64,000 nt of DNA. Source: Acidobacteriota bacterium (lineage in GTDB: Bacteria > Acidobacteriota > Blastocatellia > Pyrinomonadales > Pyrinomonadaceae). Position 1 is the stretch's first letter. Each line of letters begins with the position of its first letter. The notes under the pieces were generated by a model that was not told where the DNA came from, ran no database searches, and saw only the letters and a list, made by a program, of their open reading frames with translations. A program made the position numbers and the translations under genes. Positions 55,193-64,000 of this stretch are shown here, in pieces. The stretch lies in NCBI GenBank assembly GCA_020199775.1, contig JAIVJZ010000006.1, forward strand, positions 124,001 through 188,000. Reading direction: 5' to 3'.

Positions 55193-55717
55193 ATGACCGC
55201 AGAGATGGAAGCGAGGGTGGCGCAGCGTAAGCAGGAACAGGCGCGCGGGCGCGTCGTCGTGGAGGCGCGCAGGCGCAGGGTGCGCGCTCCCTTCTCGCTC
55301 AGGTGCGGCGCGCTCCTCGTGGATTACACGCTGGCCGTCTCGATCAGCGCGTTTGCGACTCTCTTGGCGCGCACGCTCGGCGGCAGCATCAGCCTGACGG
55401 GCGAGGCGACGCTCGGCATCGGCTACTTGCTCAGTCTCGGCGCGCTGCTGCTCAACTTTCTCGTGCTGCCCGTCTTCACCGGCACAACCGTCGGCAAGTG
55501 GGCGACGGGCTTGCGCATCGAACGACACAGCGGCGAGCCGCTCGGGTTCGGCCACGCCACGCTGCGCCACACCCTCGGTTATCTGGTTTCTCTCCTCACA
55601 TTCGGCTTCGGATTTCTCCTCGCCGCCTTCGACGCGGAGGGTCGCGCGTTGCACGACCGCATCGCCGGCACGGTAGTCGTCCGCGACCTCGGCGGCGAAC
55701 GTCCCCGAATGCGTTAA
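55193..55717 (+). CDS. RDD family membrane protein
   Basis: SLRCGALLVDYTLAVSI; GTTVGKWATGLRIE; RALHDRIAGTVVV. Confidence 0.85.
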   Translation: MTAEMEARVAQRKQEQARGRVVVEARRRRVRAPFSLRCGALLVDYTLAVSISAFATLLARTLGGSISLTGEATLGIGYLLSLGALLLNFLVLPVFTGTTVGKWATGLRIERHSGEPLGFGHATLRHTLGYLVSLLTFGFGFLLAAFDAEGRALHDRIAGTVVVRDLGGERPRMR

Positions 55718-55746
55718 AATTCACCTCCACGTTTTAGAGGAGACGG

Positions 55747-57525
55747 ATGACGAAGACTTGCCCCAGTTGCGATGTTCTGGCTCCGCACGACGCGCGTTAC
55801 TGCCGCCATTGCGGCGCGCCGCTTCAACGCCTCGGCGCACCCGGAGGAAACACGGGCGCGAACATCTCGCCCATCGCCACCACCGTCCCTCTGTCCGGCA
55901 ACAACCCGACGGACGAGATCGTCGCCAACCCTGCGCAGCAAGCCGCTGCCTCCCACACCTCGGAAGTCACGCCCGCAGAGATGTACGACCTGTGGAGGCG
56001 CGACACGCCGGCGGGAAAAGTTCGGGACGCGGCTGAAGCAGGGAGGGCGAACGACGGGCAGCAGAGCGCGTCCGCACGAGACGCGCGCGAGGGGCATAAC
56101 TTCTCGCACACGCACCAGACCGGAAATCTTCAAACTAACTCGCCGCACGATTCCGCTCCTGACGACTACGACCCCGAACAGACTCAGATCACGATCCCCG
56201 TGCGGCCGTTCACTTCGCGGAACTTACCGGCGGACGCCGCCGCCGCCGCCGCTGCCGTCGCCGCGCGCGCCAACGGCAAGCCGCAATTCAACCACGCGCC
56301 GCAACAGGTCACGCTGTCTCCCACGGGCTCGCTGCTACCGCTGGCGGCGTCGCCCGCCTCGACAGCGGCGGCCGACACGCCTTCTCCGGCGCAGCCGAAC
56401 GAGCGGCGCGCGTTTCGCGTGTGGCTGGGAATGGGGGTTTTGTCCGTCGTCGTTATTTGTTGCGTGGTCGCCGCCATCGTCTGGCTGGGCGTGCGCGGGT
56501 TCCGGCGCACATCGGAAACTCCGTCGCCCGCCGTCGCCACGGGGGGCGAGGCGTCCGCGCCCCTCGTGGACGATCCGAAGCAACTGGCAAACGCGAAGTT
56601 GGCCGAGGCCGCCACGCTCATCGCTTCCGGCAACGCGGCGGAGGCACAGGCGCGCCTGCGCGAGGCGGCCGTGCTCGACCCGTCCAACGCCGAACCGCAT
56701 CACCGGCTCGCGCGCCTGCTGCTCGCGGACGGTTCGCGGCGCGAGGCCATCGAGGAGTTGCGCGTCGTCACGCGCCTCACGCCCGCGAACACGGAGGCGT
56801 GGCGCGCGCTGGCCTCGGCGCAGTTCGCCGAAGGACTTTACCGCGACGCTCTGGAATCCTATCGCGGACTCGGCGAAGCTTCGCCCGCCGCGCTCGCGCG
56901 CGACTCCGTACAATTAGCCTACGCCGACACGCTGCGCCTCGCCGGTCGCACGATGGAGGCGCGCGCGATTTATCGCCGCCTTGCCGAAACGTCTTCCGAC
57001 GCGCAGGTCGCCGCCGCGAGCAAGCGACAACTCGGACAGCCCACGCCGTCGCCCACGGGCGAAGGCGCGGCCGAAGCCGGCAACGCCGACGCTCAAATTG
57101 CCGACGCGACGCGCGCCGCCACGGCAGGAGGGTCGCCCGTGACGCCGCGCAACGGCGACGCGAACCGGCAGCCGGACGCGCCCGCGGCGACGCCCGCGCC
57201 CCACCCCACGGCCGCGCCGTCGAGAGCGTCTTCCGGTTCGCCCTCGGATCAATACCAGCGCGGCGTCGCGTTGTGGACGACGAACCGTGGGGCGGCCGTC
57301 GCGGAGTTTCGCGCCGCGGCCGAGCGCGGCAACTCGGACGCCAGTTATTATCTCGGCCTGAGCATCGCCGAAGGGCGCGACCCGCGCTCGCTGAGGCGCG
57401 CCGAACTCGTCGCCGCGCTCGTCCATTTCGGCCGCGCGCGCCGCGGCAAATTCCGCGGGCAATCCGTCACCTACGAAGAACAACTCGGCAGGGAACTCGA
57501 CCGGAGAAGAAACGATGAACGATGA
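55747..57525 (+). CDS. Zinc-ribbon, TM and TPR/Sel1-like repeat protein
   Basis: CPSCDVLAPHDARYCRHCGAPL; TM; ASGNAAEAQARLREAAVLDPSNAEPHHRLARLLL; C-terminal Sel1-like. Confidence 0.8.
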   Translation: MTKTCPSCDVLAPHDARYCRHCGAPLQRLGAPGGNTGANISPIATTVPLSGNNPTDEIVANPAQQAAASHTSEVTPAEMYDLWRRDTPAGKVRDAAEAGRANDGQQSASARDAREGHNFSHTHQTGNLQTNSPHDSAPDDYDPEQTQITIPVRPFTSRNLPADAAAAAAAVAARANGKPQFNHAPQQVTLSPTGSLLPLAASPASTAAADTPSPAQPNERRAFRVWLGMGVLSVVVICCVVAAIVWLGVRGFRRTSETPSPAVATGGEASAPLVDDPKQLANAKLAEAATLIASGNAAEAQARLREAAVLDPSNAEPHHRLARLLLADGSRREAIEELRVVTRLTPANTEAWRALASAQFAEGLYRDALESYRGLGEASPAALARDSVQLAYADTLRLAGRTMEARAIYRRLAETSSDAQVAAASKRQLGQPTPSPTGEGAAEAGNADAQIADATRAATAGGSPVTPRNGDANRQPDAPAATPAPHPTAAPSRASSGSPSDQYQRGVALWTTNRGAAVAEFRAAAERGNSDASYYLGLSIAEGRDPRSLRRAELVAALVHFGRARRGKFRGQSVTYEEQLGRELDRRRNDER

Positions 57526-57630
57526 ACGCGGAACGCTGAACTAAAAGACAAAAGCATCCTGATCGTTTATCATTCCGCATTCATCGTTCCGCGTTCATCG
57601 TTCCGCGTTCATCGTTCCGCGTTCATCGTT
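57511..57630. repeat. Heptad-periodic inverted repeat (ACGATGA type) with extended right arm
   Basis: aacgatgaacgatgaacgcggaacgctgaacta ... tttatcattccgcattcatcgttccgcgttcatcgttccgcgttcatcgttccgcgttcatcgtt. Confidence 0.9.
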
Positions 57631-57637
57631 TAAAATC

Positions 57638-59401
57638 ATGCCTGACTTAATCGTTAATTATCCCGACCGCGCGCCCGACACGTTTCCGCTCGGCCGCCTG
57701 CGCATCACCATCGGCCGCTCGGCGCGCAACGACGTGTGCATCCCCGACCCGTTCGCCTCGCGCGTCCACGCCGAAGTGCGGCGCGAGGGCGACGCCTACA
57801 TCTTGCAGGATTTGGGTTCGGCCAACGGCACGATCTACAACGGCGACCGCGTGGGATCCGCCCTCGCGCTCACGCCGGGCGGGCGCATCCAGATCGGCGA
57901 GACCGAGATCGTCTTCCGCGACAAAGACGCGGGCGCGGGCGCCACCATGATCTCCGACCCGTCGGCCGGCGCGCTCCCCGAAGCGACCATCGCGCTCAAC
58001 TCCGACCAACGCTCCACCTCCGGCCTGCTCGACGCCATCGAAGACGCGCGCACGCAAGGCTCGGCCGAGCAGCCCCGCCCCGCCGCCGTCGGGACGATCA
58101 TCAATTCGACGCGCGGCACGACGGCGAACGCCGTCCGGCAGGGCGACCTGCTCGCGCTCATCAGCAAGGTCTCGGTCACGCTGCTCGCGCCCGCGACGCT
58201 CGACGAGACGCTGCGCCAGGTGGTCGCGCTCGTCTTCGAGGCCGTGCCCGCGGAGCGTTGTTTGATCATGCTGCGCGACGCGGAGAAAGAACTCAAAATC
58301 CGCGTCGCGCAGTTGCGCAACAGCAAGGAAGAGACGGGCGAGGTGAGAGTCAGCCGTTCGATCATCGAAGAGGTCGTCGGGCAGGGTCGCTCCGTGCTCA
58401 CCTCCGACGCGCAACACGACCCGCGTTTCATGTCCTCGACGATGACGATTCAGGGCATCCGTTCCGTGCTCGCCGTGCCCCTCGGCGTCGGCGAACGCAT
58501 CTTCGGCATGATCTACGCCGACTCGCCGCTCGCCGAAGCCAAGTTCTCGCAGGATCACCTGACCGTCCTGACGACGCTCGCCTCGGTGGCGGCCATCCGC
58601 GTCGAGAACGCGCGCCTGATGGAAGAAGACCTGGAGCGCGAACGCTTCGAGCGCGAACTGAGCCTCGCGCGCGAGATTCAACAACGCTTCCAGCCGAGCG
58701 GCGCGCCGAACGTCGCCGGTTACGAGATGCAGGGCATCAGTTTCCCCTGCTACGAGATCGGCGGCGACTATTACGATTTCATCGAGCGACCCGACGGGCG
58801 CATGGTCATCGCGCTCGGCGACGTGTCGGGCAAGGGCACGTCGGCCGCGCTCCTGATGTCGAGTTTGCACGCGGCGATGCACGCGCAGATTCCGGCGCAC
58901 AAGACGCTCGGCGACACCATCTCCGCCGTCAACCGTTATCTCGCCGAGACGATCCCGATGAACCGTTTCATCACGCTCTTTTGCGCCGAACTCGACCCGG
59001 CCACCGGCTCGCTCTCGTTCCTGAACGCCGGGCACAACCCGCCGCTCATCGCGCACGCCGGGGGCTCGATGGAGCAACTCGCGGCGGGCGGCATCCCGCT
59101 CGGCATCGTCGGAGAGGCCGTCTACCGCGAAGGGCGCACGCAACTCCAGCCCGGCGACGCGCTCGTCATCTATTCCGACGGCGTCTCCGAGACGCAGAAC
59201 GCGGCGGGCGAAGAGTACGGTCCCGTGCGCCTCTACAACACCGTGGCGCGCTACCTCGAATCCACCGCCGCGGGCATCCGTGACAAGATCGAGGCCGACC
59301 TCACCAAGTTCGCGCAAGGGACGCCCGCCTCGGACGACATCACGCTCGTCATCGTCAAACGGCAGGCCGAAGGCGTGATGGTCGCGTCGAGCCGGGCATG
59401 A
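57638..59401 (+). CDS. FHA-GAF-SpoIIE (PP2C) phosphatase
   Basis: ITIGRSARNDVCIPDPFASRVHAEV; GAF region; SLAREIQQRFQPSGAPNVAGYEMQGISFPCYEIGGDYYDFI. Confidence 0.93.
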   Translation: MPDLIVNYPDRAPDTFPLGRLRITIGRSARNDVCIPDPFASRVHAEVRREGDAYILQDLGSANGTIYNGDRVGSALALTPGGRIQIGETEIVFRDKDAGAGATMISDPSAGALPEATIALNSDQRSTSGLLDAIEDARTQGSAEQPRPAAVGTIINSTRGTTANAVRQGDLLALISKVSVTLLAPATLDETLRQVVALVFEAVPAERCLIMLRDAEKELKIRVAQLRNSKEETGEVRVSRSIIEEVVGQGRSVLTSDAQHDPRFMSSTMTIQGIRSVLAVPLGVGERIFGMIYADSPLAEAKFSQDHLTVLTTLASVAAIRVENARLMEEDLERERFERELSLAREIQQRFQPSGAPNVAGYEMQGISFPCYEIGGDYYDFIERPDGRMVIALGDVSGKGTSAALLMSSLHAAMHAQIPAHKTLGDTISAVNRYLAETIPMNRFITLFCAELDPATGSLSFLNAGHNPPLIAHAGGSMEQLAAGGIPLGIVGEAVYREGRTQLQPGDALVIYSDGVSETQNAAGEEYGPVRLYNTVARYLESTAAGIRDKIEADLTKFAQGTPASDDITLVIVKRQAEGVMVASSRA

Positions 59402-59501
59402 GCCGTGCGTGAGCGGCGCGCGGGGGCGCGGATAGGTCGCGCCGTCGGACTGCTTGAGCGGAATTACGACCGTCTTGTATGATCGCGGCCGGGTGCTACT
59501 T

Positions 59502-59828
59502 ATGAGCGAAGAGACCGCGCAAAATATCTCGGACGGCGATAGACGCTCCTTCGAGGAACGAGTGTTCGCGCGCTTCGATGCTCTCGATTCAAGCGTGCGT
59601 GATCTCGATTCAAACATGCGCGACATTGATGCGCGCCTGCAAAAACTTGGAACGCGCGCTTACGACACCAAGCCGATTTGGGAGCAGGCGCTCAAAGAGA
59701 TCGTCGAGACGAGGCGCGAACTCTCCAAGCGTCTCGACCGCATCGAAGCTATCGCGCACGAGACTCACGCCGATTTGCGAGACGCCGAAGATCGTATCGG
59801 GAAACTCGAATCGGAACCCACACAGTAA
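59502..59828 (+). CDS. Hypothetical coiled-coil protein
   Basis: Heptad-like VRDLDSNMRDIDARLQKL; start uncertain (ORF from 59454). Confidence 0.5.
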   Translation: MSEETAQNISDGDRRSFEERVFARFDALDSSVRDLDSNMRDIDARLQKLGTRAYDTKPIWEQALKEIVETRRELSKRLDRIEAIAHETHADLRDAEDRIGKLESEPTQ

Positions 59829-59847
59829 AGCCCAAGCGTGAAAGACT

Positions 59848-60219
59848 GTGAACAGGCAACGCCGCTCGATCATTAAAACGCTGTCGCGAGCCTTGCGCCT
59901 CCGGTGTCCGGTCTGCGGCGAGTCGTCAATCGTCCACAGCCCTTTCCACATCAAGCACGCGTGCCCGGCCTGCGACGCCCTCTTCAAACGCGAGGACGGC
60001 TTTTTCGTCGGCGCGATCATGGCGAACGTGGTCACGACCGAGTTCGTGATTCTCGTCCTCTACGTCCTGTGCCTGCCCGTCATCGACACGCGCTTCGACT
60101 TAGTCCTGACCTGCCTCTCCGCCGTCGCGCTCCTCTTCCCCGTCGCCTTCTACCATCACAGTTGGAGCTTCTGGCTCGGCTTCGATCATCTCGTGGAGAC
60201 ATTACCGAAGGCGTCTTAG
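59848..60219 (+). CDS. DUF983 family protein
   Basis: LRLRCPVCGESSIVHSPFHIKHACPACDALFKREDGFFVGAIM. Confidence 0.85.
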   Translation: MNRQRRSIIKTLSRALRLRCPVCGESSIVHSPFHIKHACPACDALFKREDGFFVGAIMANVVTTEFVILVLYVLCLPVIDTRFDLVLTCLSAVALLFPVAFYHHSWSFWLGFDHLVETLPKAS

Positions 60220-60319
60220 ACTCGGAACTGATAGGGACGAACAGCACTTTGTCGTTACCGTTCAATTCAAGGCGGATGAAGTCTCTACAATTTATGACGC
60301 ATTTGTTATAACTCACCTT

Positions 60320-60584
60320 ATGAGTAAGTAAGAGAAGTTGCTGTTGCAGATATTGCGGGGAACTTCGGATGCTAATGTGACCTTTGATAGCTTCGCGCGG
60401 ATTGCTTAAACACTTGAATTTCGATGAACGTATTCGCGGCAGCCATCATATCTTTACCAGAGAAGGCATCGAGGAAATCTTGAACTTGCAACCGCGCGGC
60501 GCAAAGGCCAAAGCATATCAAGTCAAACAAGTGCGCGGCGTGATCTTAAAATATGGGCTGGGTGGGGGTGAAAGCGATGAGTGA
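60320..60584 (+). pseudogene. hicA: HicA toxin remnant (early stop and frameshift)
   Basis: atg agt aag TAA gag aag ctg... then KLLLQILRGTSDANVTFDSF|frameshift|RGLLKHLNFDERIRGSHHIFTREGIEEILNLQPRGAKAKAYQVKQVRGVILKYGL. Confidence 0.75.
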
Positions 60585-60795
60585 AAAATATAAATACGAG
60601 ATCATTATCTATTGGAGCACGGAAGATAGTGCTTTTATCGCCGAAGTGCCCGAACTGCCGGGTTGTATGGCGGATGGGACGACGTACACCGATGCGGTCG
60701 CCAACGTCGAGATGATAATTGACGAATGGATTGAAACGGCGAAGGCGTTGGGGCGGGAGATTCCTGAACCAAAAGGCCGTTTAACGTTTGCCTGA
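60577..60795 (+). CDS. hicB: HicB family antitoxin
   Basis: KYEIIIYWSTEDSAFIAEVPELPGCMADGTTYTDAVANVEMIIDEWIETAKALGREIPEPKGR. Confidence 0.9.
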   Translation: MSEKYKYEIIIYWSTEDSAFIAEVPELPGCMADGTTYTDAVANVEMIIDEWIETAKALGREIPEPKGRLTFA

Positions 60796-60828
60796 CCGAC
60801 TCTCTACAAAATCAGTTCTGACAAATGC

Positions 60829-61287
60829 TCAGAGTCGCCGCAGGCTCGCTTCGATCCTCTCGGCGGTTTTCTCGCCCACGCCGTCAACCATGTCGAGGCC
60901 GCCGCCCGCGACGAATTTCTTGAGATCGTCGAGCGATGAAATTTTAAACTGCCGGTGGAGCACGGCGGCCGTCTTGATGCCGACGCCGGAAACGTCGAGC
61001 AAGTCGAGCACGGTTTCGGGCGTCTCCGACGTGAGTTTCTCGTAAGCCTCGAACGTGCCGCGCTCGCAGAGTTCCACGATCTTGCCGCTGATCGCCTTGC
61101 CGACGGAGGGGATGGCCTGCAAGCTCTTCGCGCCTTCCGCGCGCGCGACATCGGCGAGCGGCACAGGCCACGTCTCGATCACCTCGGCGGCGTTGCGGTA
61201 TGAGCGCACGCGGTAACGGTCGTCGCCGCGTATCTCCATGATGAGCGCGAGGCGTTGGAAGCGTCGCGCGATTTCCTCGTTCCGCAT
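60829..61287 (-). CDS. Helix-hairpin-helix protein resembling the N-terminal part of family-X DNA polymerase
   Basis: RRFQRLALIMEIRGDDRYRVRSYRNAAEVIE...LQAIPSVGKAISGKIVELCERGTFEAYEKL; no palm or PHP domain. Confidence 0.8.
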   Translation of the reverse strand: MRNEEIARRFQRLALIMEIRGDDRYRVRSYRNAAEVIETWPVPLADVARAEGAKSLQAIPSVGKAISGKIVELCERGTFEAYEKLTSETPETVLDLLDVSGVGIKTAAVLHRQFKISSLDDLKKFVAGGGLDMVDGVGEKTAERIEASLRRL

Positions 61288-61318
61288 AAGTTTCAGGCTT
61301 CAGGGTTCAAGACTGAAT

Positions 61319-61401
61319 AGTTTCAAGTTTCAGGTTTCAAGTTTCAAGTTTGAATGTTGTTCGGTCTTTAACTTGAAACCTGAAACTTGAAACCTGAAAC
61401 T
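61319..61401. repeat. Heptad-periodic inverted repeat (GTTTCAA type)
   Basis: agtttcaagtttcaggtttcaagtttcaagtttgaa ... acttgaaacctgaaacttgaaacctgaaact. Confidence 0.85.
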
Positions 61402-61482
61402 CATTCCGGGGCATCCCGGCGCGCCTTATGATACTCTAAACGAGTTCACTCCCAACACATTCAACCTTTTTCGAGGAGCAAT

Positions 61483-63576
61483 ATGGATTTCAGAAAACTG
61501 TCGCGCGCACTGCTGGCTGCGCTGATCACTTTTTCATCCCTGGCGGGCGTCGCCACCACGACGGCGCGCGCCGACGAGGGCATGTGGCCTTTCAATCAGG
61601 TGCCGCGCGCCGAGATTAAACGCAAGTATGGTTTTGAAGTCACCGACGAGTTCCTCAAAAAGCTGCAACTCGCCTCGGTGCGTTTCCCCAACGGCTCGGG
61701 TTCGTTCGTCTCGCCCGACGGCCTCATCCTGACCAACTATCACATCATCGAAGACGCCGTCGGCGAACTGAGCACGGCCGAGCGTGACTACGCCAAGAAC
61801 GGCTTCGTCGCACGCACGCGCGCCGAAGAACTCAAGATTCCCGGCTACGAACTGAACGTCCTCCAGAGCATCGAGGACGTGACGAATCGCGTCAACGCGT
61901 CGGTCAAGCCGGAGATGTCGGCGGGCGACGCCTTCAGCGCGCGCCGCACGGCGATTGCCGCCATCGAGAAGGAATCCACCGAGAAGACCGGCCTGCGCTC
62001 GGACGTGGTGACGCTCTATCAGGGCGGCAAGTACAATCTCTATCGTTACAAAAAGTACACGGACGTGCGCCTCGTCTTCGCGCCCGAATTTCAGGCCGCG
62101 TTCTTCGGCGGCGACCCCGACAATTTCGAGTACCCGCGCTTCAACGTCGATATGGGTTTGGTGCGCGCCTACGAGAACGATAAGCCCGCGCGCCCCGACA
62201 GCTATCTCAGGTTCTCGAAGGAAGGCACGAAGGAAGGCGACCTCGTGTTCGTCACCGGCCACCCCGGTTCGACGCAACGCCTGAACACCGTGGCGCACAT
62301 CGAGGCGTTGCGCGACACGAGCATCCCGCTCGTCATCCGCATGCTCGAACGCCGCGAAGCCCTCTTGAAGAAGTACATGGCGATGGGCGAGGAGCAGACG
62401 CGCCGCGCGCAGAACGAACTCAACAGCACGCAGAACGCGCTCAAGGTCTACCGCGGCCAACTCGCCGGCCTGAAAGACCCGACGCTCATCTCCTACAAGC
62501 AGAAGTCCGAGGGCATGCTGCGCAAGGCCGTGATGTCGAGCCCGCAGCGGCAGAAGGAGTACGGCGACGCGTGGGACGCCATCGCCAAGGGGCGGCGCGG
62601 CTTGTCCGCCTACGAGCGCGACCGCCGCTTCCTCGACCTCGCCGCCGGCTTCAACACCGTCCTCTTCAACTACGCGCGCGCGCTCGTGCGCCTCGCCGAA
62701 GAGAGCGCGAAGCCGAACGCCGAACGCCTGCCCGAATACACCGACGCGCGCCGCGCCTCGCTCGAAAACGTGCTCTTCGCGCAGACGCCCATGTACGACG
62801 ATTACGAAAAGATGAAACTCGCCGATTCGCTCGACTTCATGCGCGAGGCTTACGGCGCGGATCACGAACTCGTCAAGCGCGTCCTCATGGGCAAGACGCC
62901 CGAAGCGCGCGCCGCCGAATTGATCGACGGCTCGAAGTTGAAGGACGCGGCCTATCGCAAGCAACTCGCGGCGGGCGGCAAAAAGGCGATTGACGAATCG
63001 ACCGACCCGATGATCCAACTGGCGCGCGGCATCGACCGGGAAGCGCGCGAGTTGAGCAAGCGTTACAACAACGAAGTCCTCGCCGTCGAACGCTCGGCCT
63101 ACGCCAAGATCGCGCGTGCCCTGTTCGAGACCGAAGGCGACCGCATTTACCCTGACGCCACCTTCACGCTGCGCCTCTCCTACGGCGCGGTCAAGGGCTA
63201 CACCGAGGACGGCAAGCCGGTCGTGCCCTACACCACGCTCGGCGGCCTCTACGAGCGCGCGAACTTGAAGGGCAATAAGTTCCCCTACGTGCTCGCGCCG
63301 CGCTGGTCGGAGAAGAAGGCGGCGGTTGACCCGAAGACGCCTTTCAATCTCGTCTCGACCAACGACATCATCGGCGGCAATTCCGGCTCGCCCCTCATCG
63401 ACAAGAAGGGCGAACTGATCGGCCTCGTCTTCGACGGCAACCGGCAGTCAATCGTCGGCAACTTCTATTACGACGAGTCGATCAACCGCACGATCTCCGT
63501 GGACTCGCGCGGCATGCTCGAAATTCTCCGCAAGATTTTCGACGCCAAAGAGATCGCGGACGAGTTGACGAGGTAG
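61483..63576 (+). CDS. S46 family peptidase (DPP7/DPP11-like)
   Basis: GMWPFNQVP; NGSGSFVSPDGLILTNYHI; FGGDPDNFEYPRFNVDMGLVRAYEN; GGNSGSPLIDKKGELIGLVFDGN. Confidence 0.92.
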   Translation: MDFRKLSRALLAALITFSSLAGVATTTARADEGMWPFNQVPRAEIKRKYGFEVTDEFLKKLQLASVRFPNGSGSFVSPDGLILTNYHIIEDAVGELSTAERDYAKNGFVARTRAEELKIPGYELNVLQSIEDVTNRVNASVKPEMSAGDAFSARRTAIAAIEKESTEKTGLRSDVVTLYQGGKYNLYRYKKYTDVRLVFAPEFQAAFFGGDPDNFEYPRFNVDMGLVRAYENDKPARPDSYLRFSKEGTKEGDLVFVTGHPGSTQRLNTVAHIEALRDTSIPLVIRMLERREALLKKYMAMGEEQTRRAQNELNSTQNALKVYRGQLAGLKDPTLISYKQKSEGMLRKAVMSSPQRQKEYGDAWDAIAKGRRGLSAYERDRRFLDLAAGFNTVLFNYARALVRLAEESAKPNAERLPEYTDARRASLENVLFAQTPMYDDYEKMKLADSLDFMREAYGADHELVKRVLMGKTPEARAAELIDGSKLKDAAYRKQLAAGGKKAIDESTDPMIQLARGIDREARELSKRYNNEVLAVERSAYAKIARALFETEGDRIYPDATFTLRLSYGAVKGYTEDGKPVVPYTTLGGLYERANLKGNKFPYVLAPRWSEKKAAVDPKTPFNLVSTNDIIGGNSGSPLIDKKGELIGLVFDGNRQSIVGNFYYDESINRTISVDSRGMLEILRKIFDAKEIADELTR

Positions 63577-63608
63577 ATCGCGCCAAACGTTCGGGCGAAT
63601 AAAGATGA

Positions 63609-63646
63609 AGGCGGTCGTGGTTCAAATCCACGGCCGCCTTAGCTTT
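63609..63646 (+). terminator. Terminator-like hairpin downstream of S46 peptidase
   Basis: AAGGCGGTCGTGG TTCAAAT CCACGGCCGCCTT then AGCTTTT. Confidence 0.75.
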
Positions 63647-63649
63647 TCA

Positions 63650-63733
63650 AAACGATGAAGGAGGAACGCGGAACGATGAACTAAAGACAAACTGCTTTCA
63701 CTTCATCGTTCATCGTTCCTACTTCATTGGTTC
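63650..63733. repeat. Heptad-periodic inverted repeat (ACGATGA type)
   Basis: aacgatgaaggaggaacgcggaacgatgaactaaag...tttcacttcatcgttcatcgttcctacttcattggtt. Confidence 0.88.
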
Positions 63734-63736
63734 CTT

Positions 63737-64000
63737 TCACTCCGTCAGGTTGCGGTCAACGCTGAGGGCGCGGATGGCGGCGTCGAGTTGCGGTTGGAGA
63801 CGCCCGCGTTCCTCGTTGGCGGCCTGCCGCTCCTTCGTGAGTTGTTCGATGCGCGTCTCCTGCTGGTCGGCCTTGGCGACGTAGCGCGCGATGAGTTGTT
63901 TGGCCTCGGCCGTCTGCGAGAGCGTTTCGATGTTCTCGCGCAGGCGCGTTTGATCCGCGCCGATCTCCGTGATCTCGGCCTCTATCGCCTGAAGGCGCGT
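63737..64000 (-). CDS. C-terminal coiled-coil part of an unidentified protein, 5' end outside window
   Basis: Open minus frame TRLQAIEAEITEIGADQTRLRENIETLSQTAEAKQLIARYVAKADQQETRIEQL...DRNLTE*. Confidence 0.65.
   Translation of the reverse strand, partial: TRLQAIEAEITEIGADQTRLRENIETLSQTAEAKQLIARYVAKADQQETRIEQLTKERQAANEERGRLQPQLDAAIRALSVDRNLTE

Noticed and set aside
57647-59626. 659-aa minus-strand ORF opposite the FHA-GAF-PP2C gene
   Set aside because: Antisense shadow ORF; no recognisable domain, sense gene strongly supported
61534-63018. 494-aa minus-strand ORF opposite the S46 peptidase
   Set aside because: Antisense shadow ORF
63609-63646. tRNA gene
   Set aside because: Only a T-arm-like hairpin; no D-arm, anticodon arm or cloverleaf

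Overview
High-GC bacterial chromosomal window. Gene content and codon style suggest an Acidobacteriota/Blastocatellia-like genome, but this is inference. About 50 credible CDS are mostly housekeeping: malic enzyme, bshC, mutL, accC plus a biotin carrier, greA, pfkA, pdxJ, ruvB, atpDC, a methylmalonyl-CoA mutase-family protein, Opp/Dpp ATPases, a MacB-like efflux operon, an FHA/Ser-Thr kinase/PP2C cluster and an S46 peptidase.

Most interesting signals:
(1) About a dozen intergenic inverted repeats share one architecture despite different sequences. Each arm is an imperfect 7-nt tandem repeat. They sit mostly just upstream of start codons or between convergent genes. Each heptamer carries a stop trinucleotide (TGA/TAA) on one strand, so consecutive heptads put stops in all frames.
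(2) Two adjacent genes are split by in-frame TGA codons at the expected selenocysteine positions: a PrdB/GrdB-like selenoprotein and a peroxiredoxin. The ORF track shows both truncated.
(3) A lower-GC three-gene island (secreted protein, thioredoxin-like protein, Cys-rich protein with a Ca-binding-like module) sits inside a MacB-type operon. It is flanked by two diverged copies of the ATPase 3' end that break at the same codon.
(4) A 198-bp nested palindrome and a decayed hicA beside an intact hicB.

All statements are from reading the sequence and ORF translations. No searches were run.
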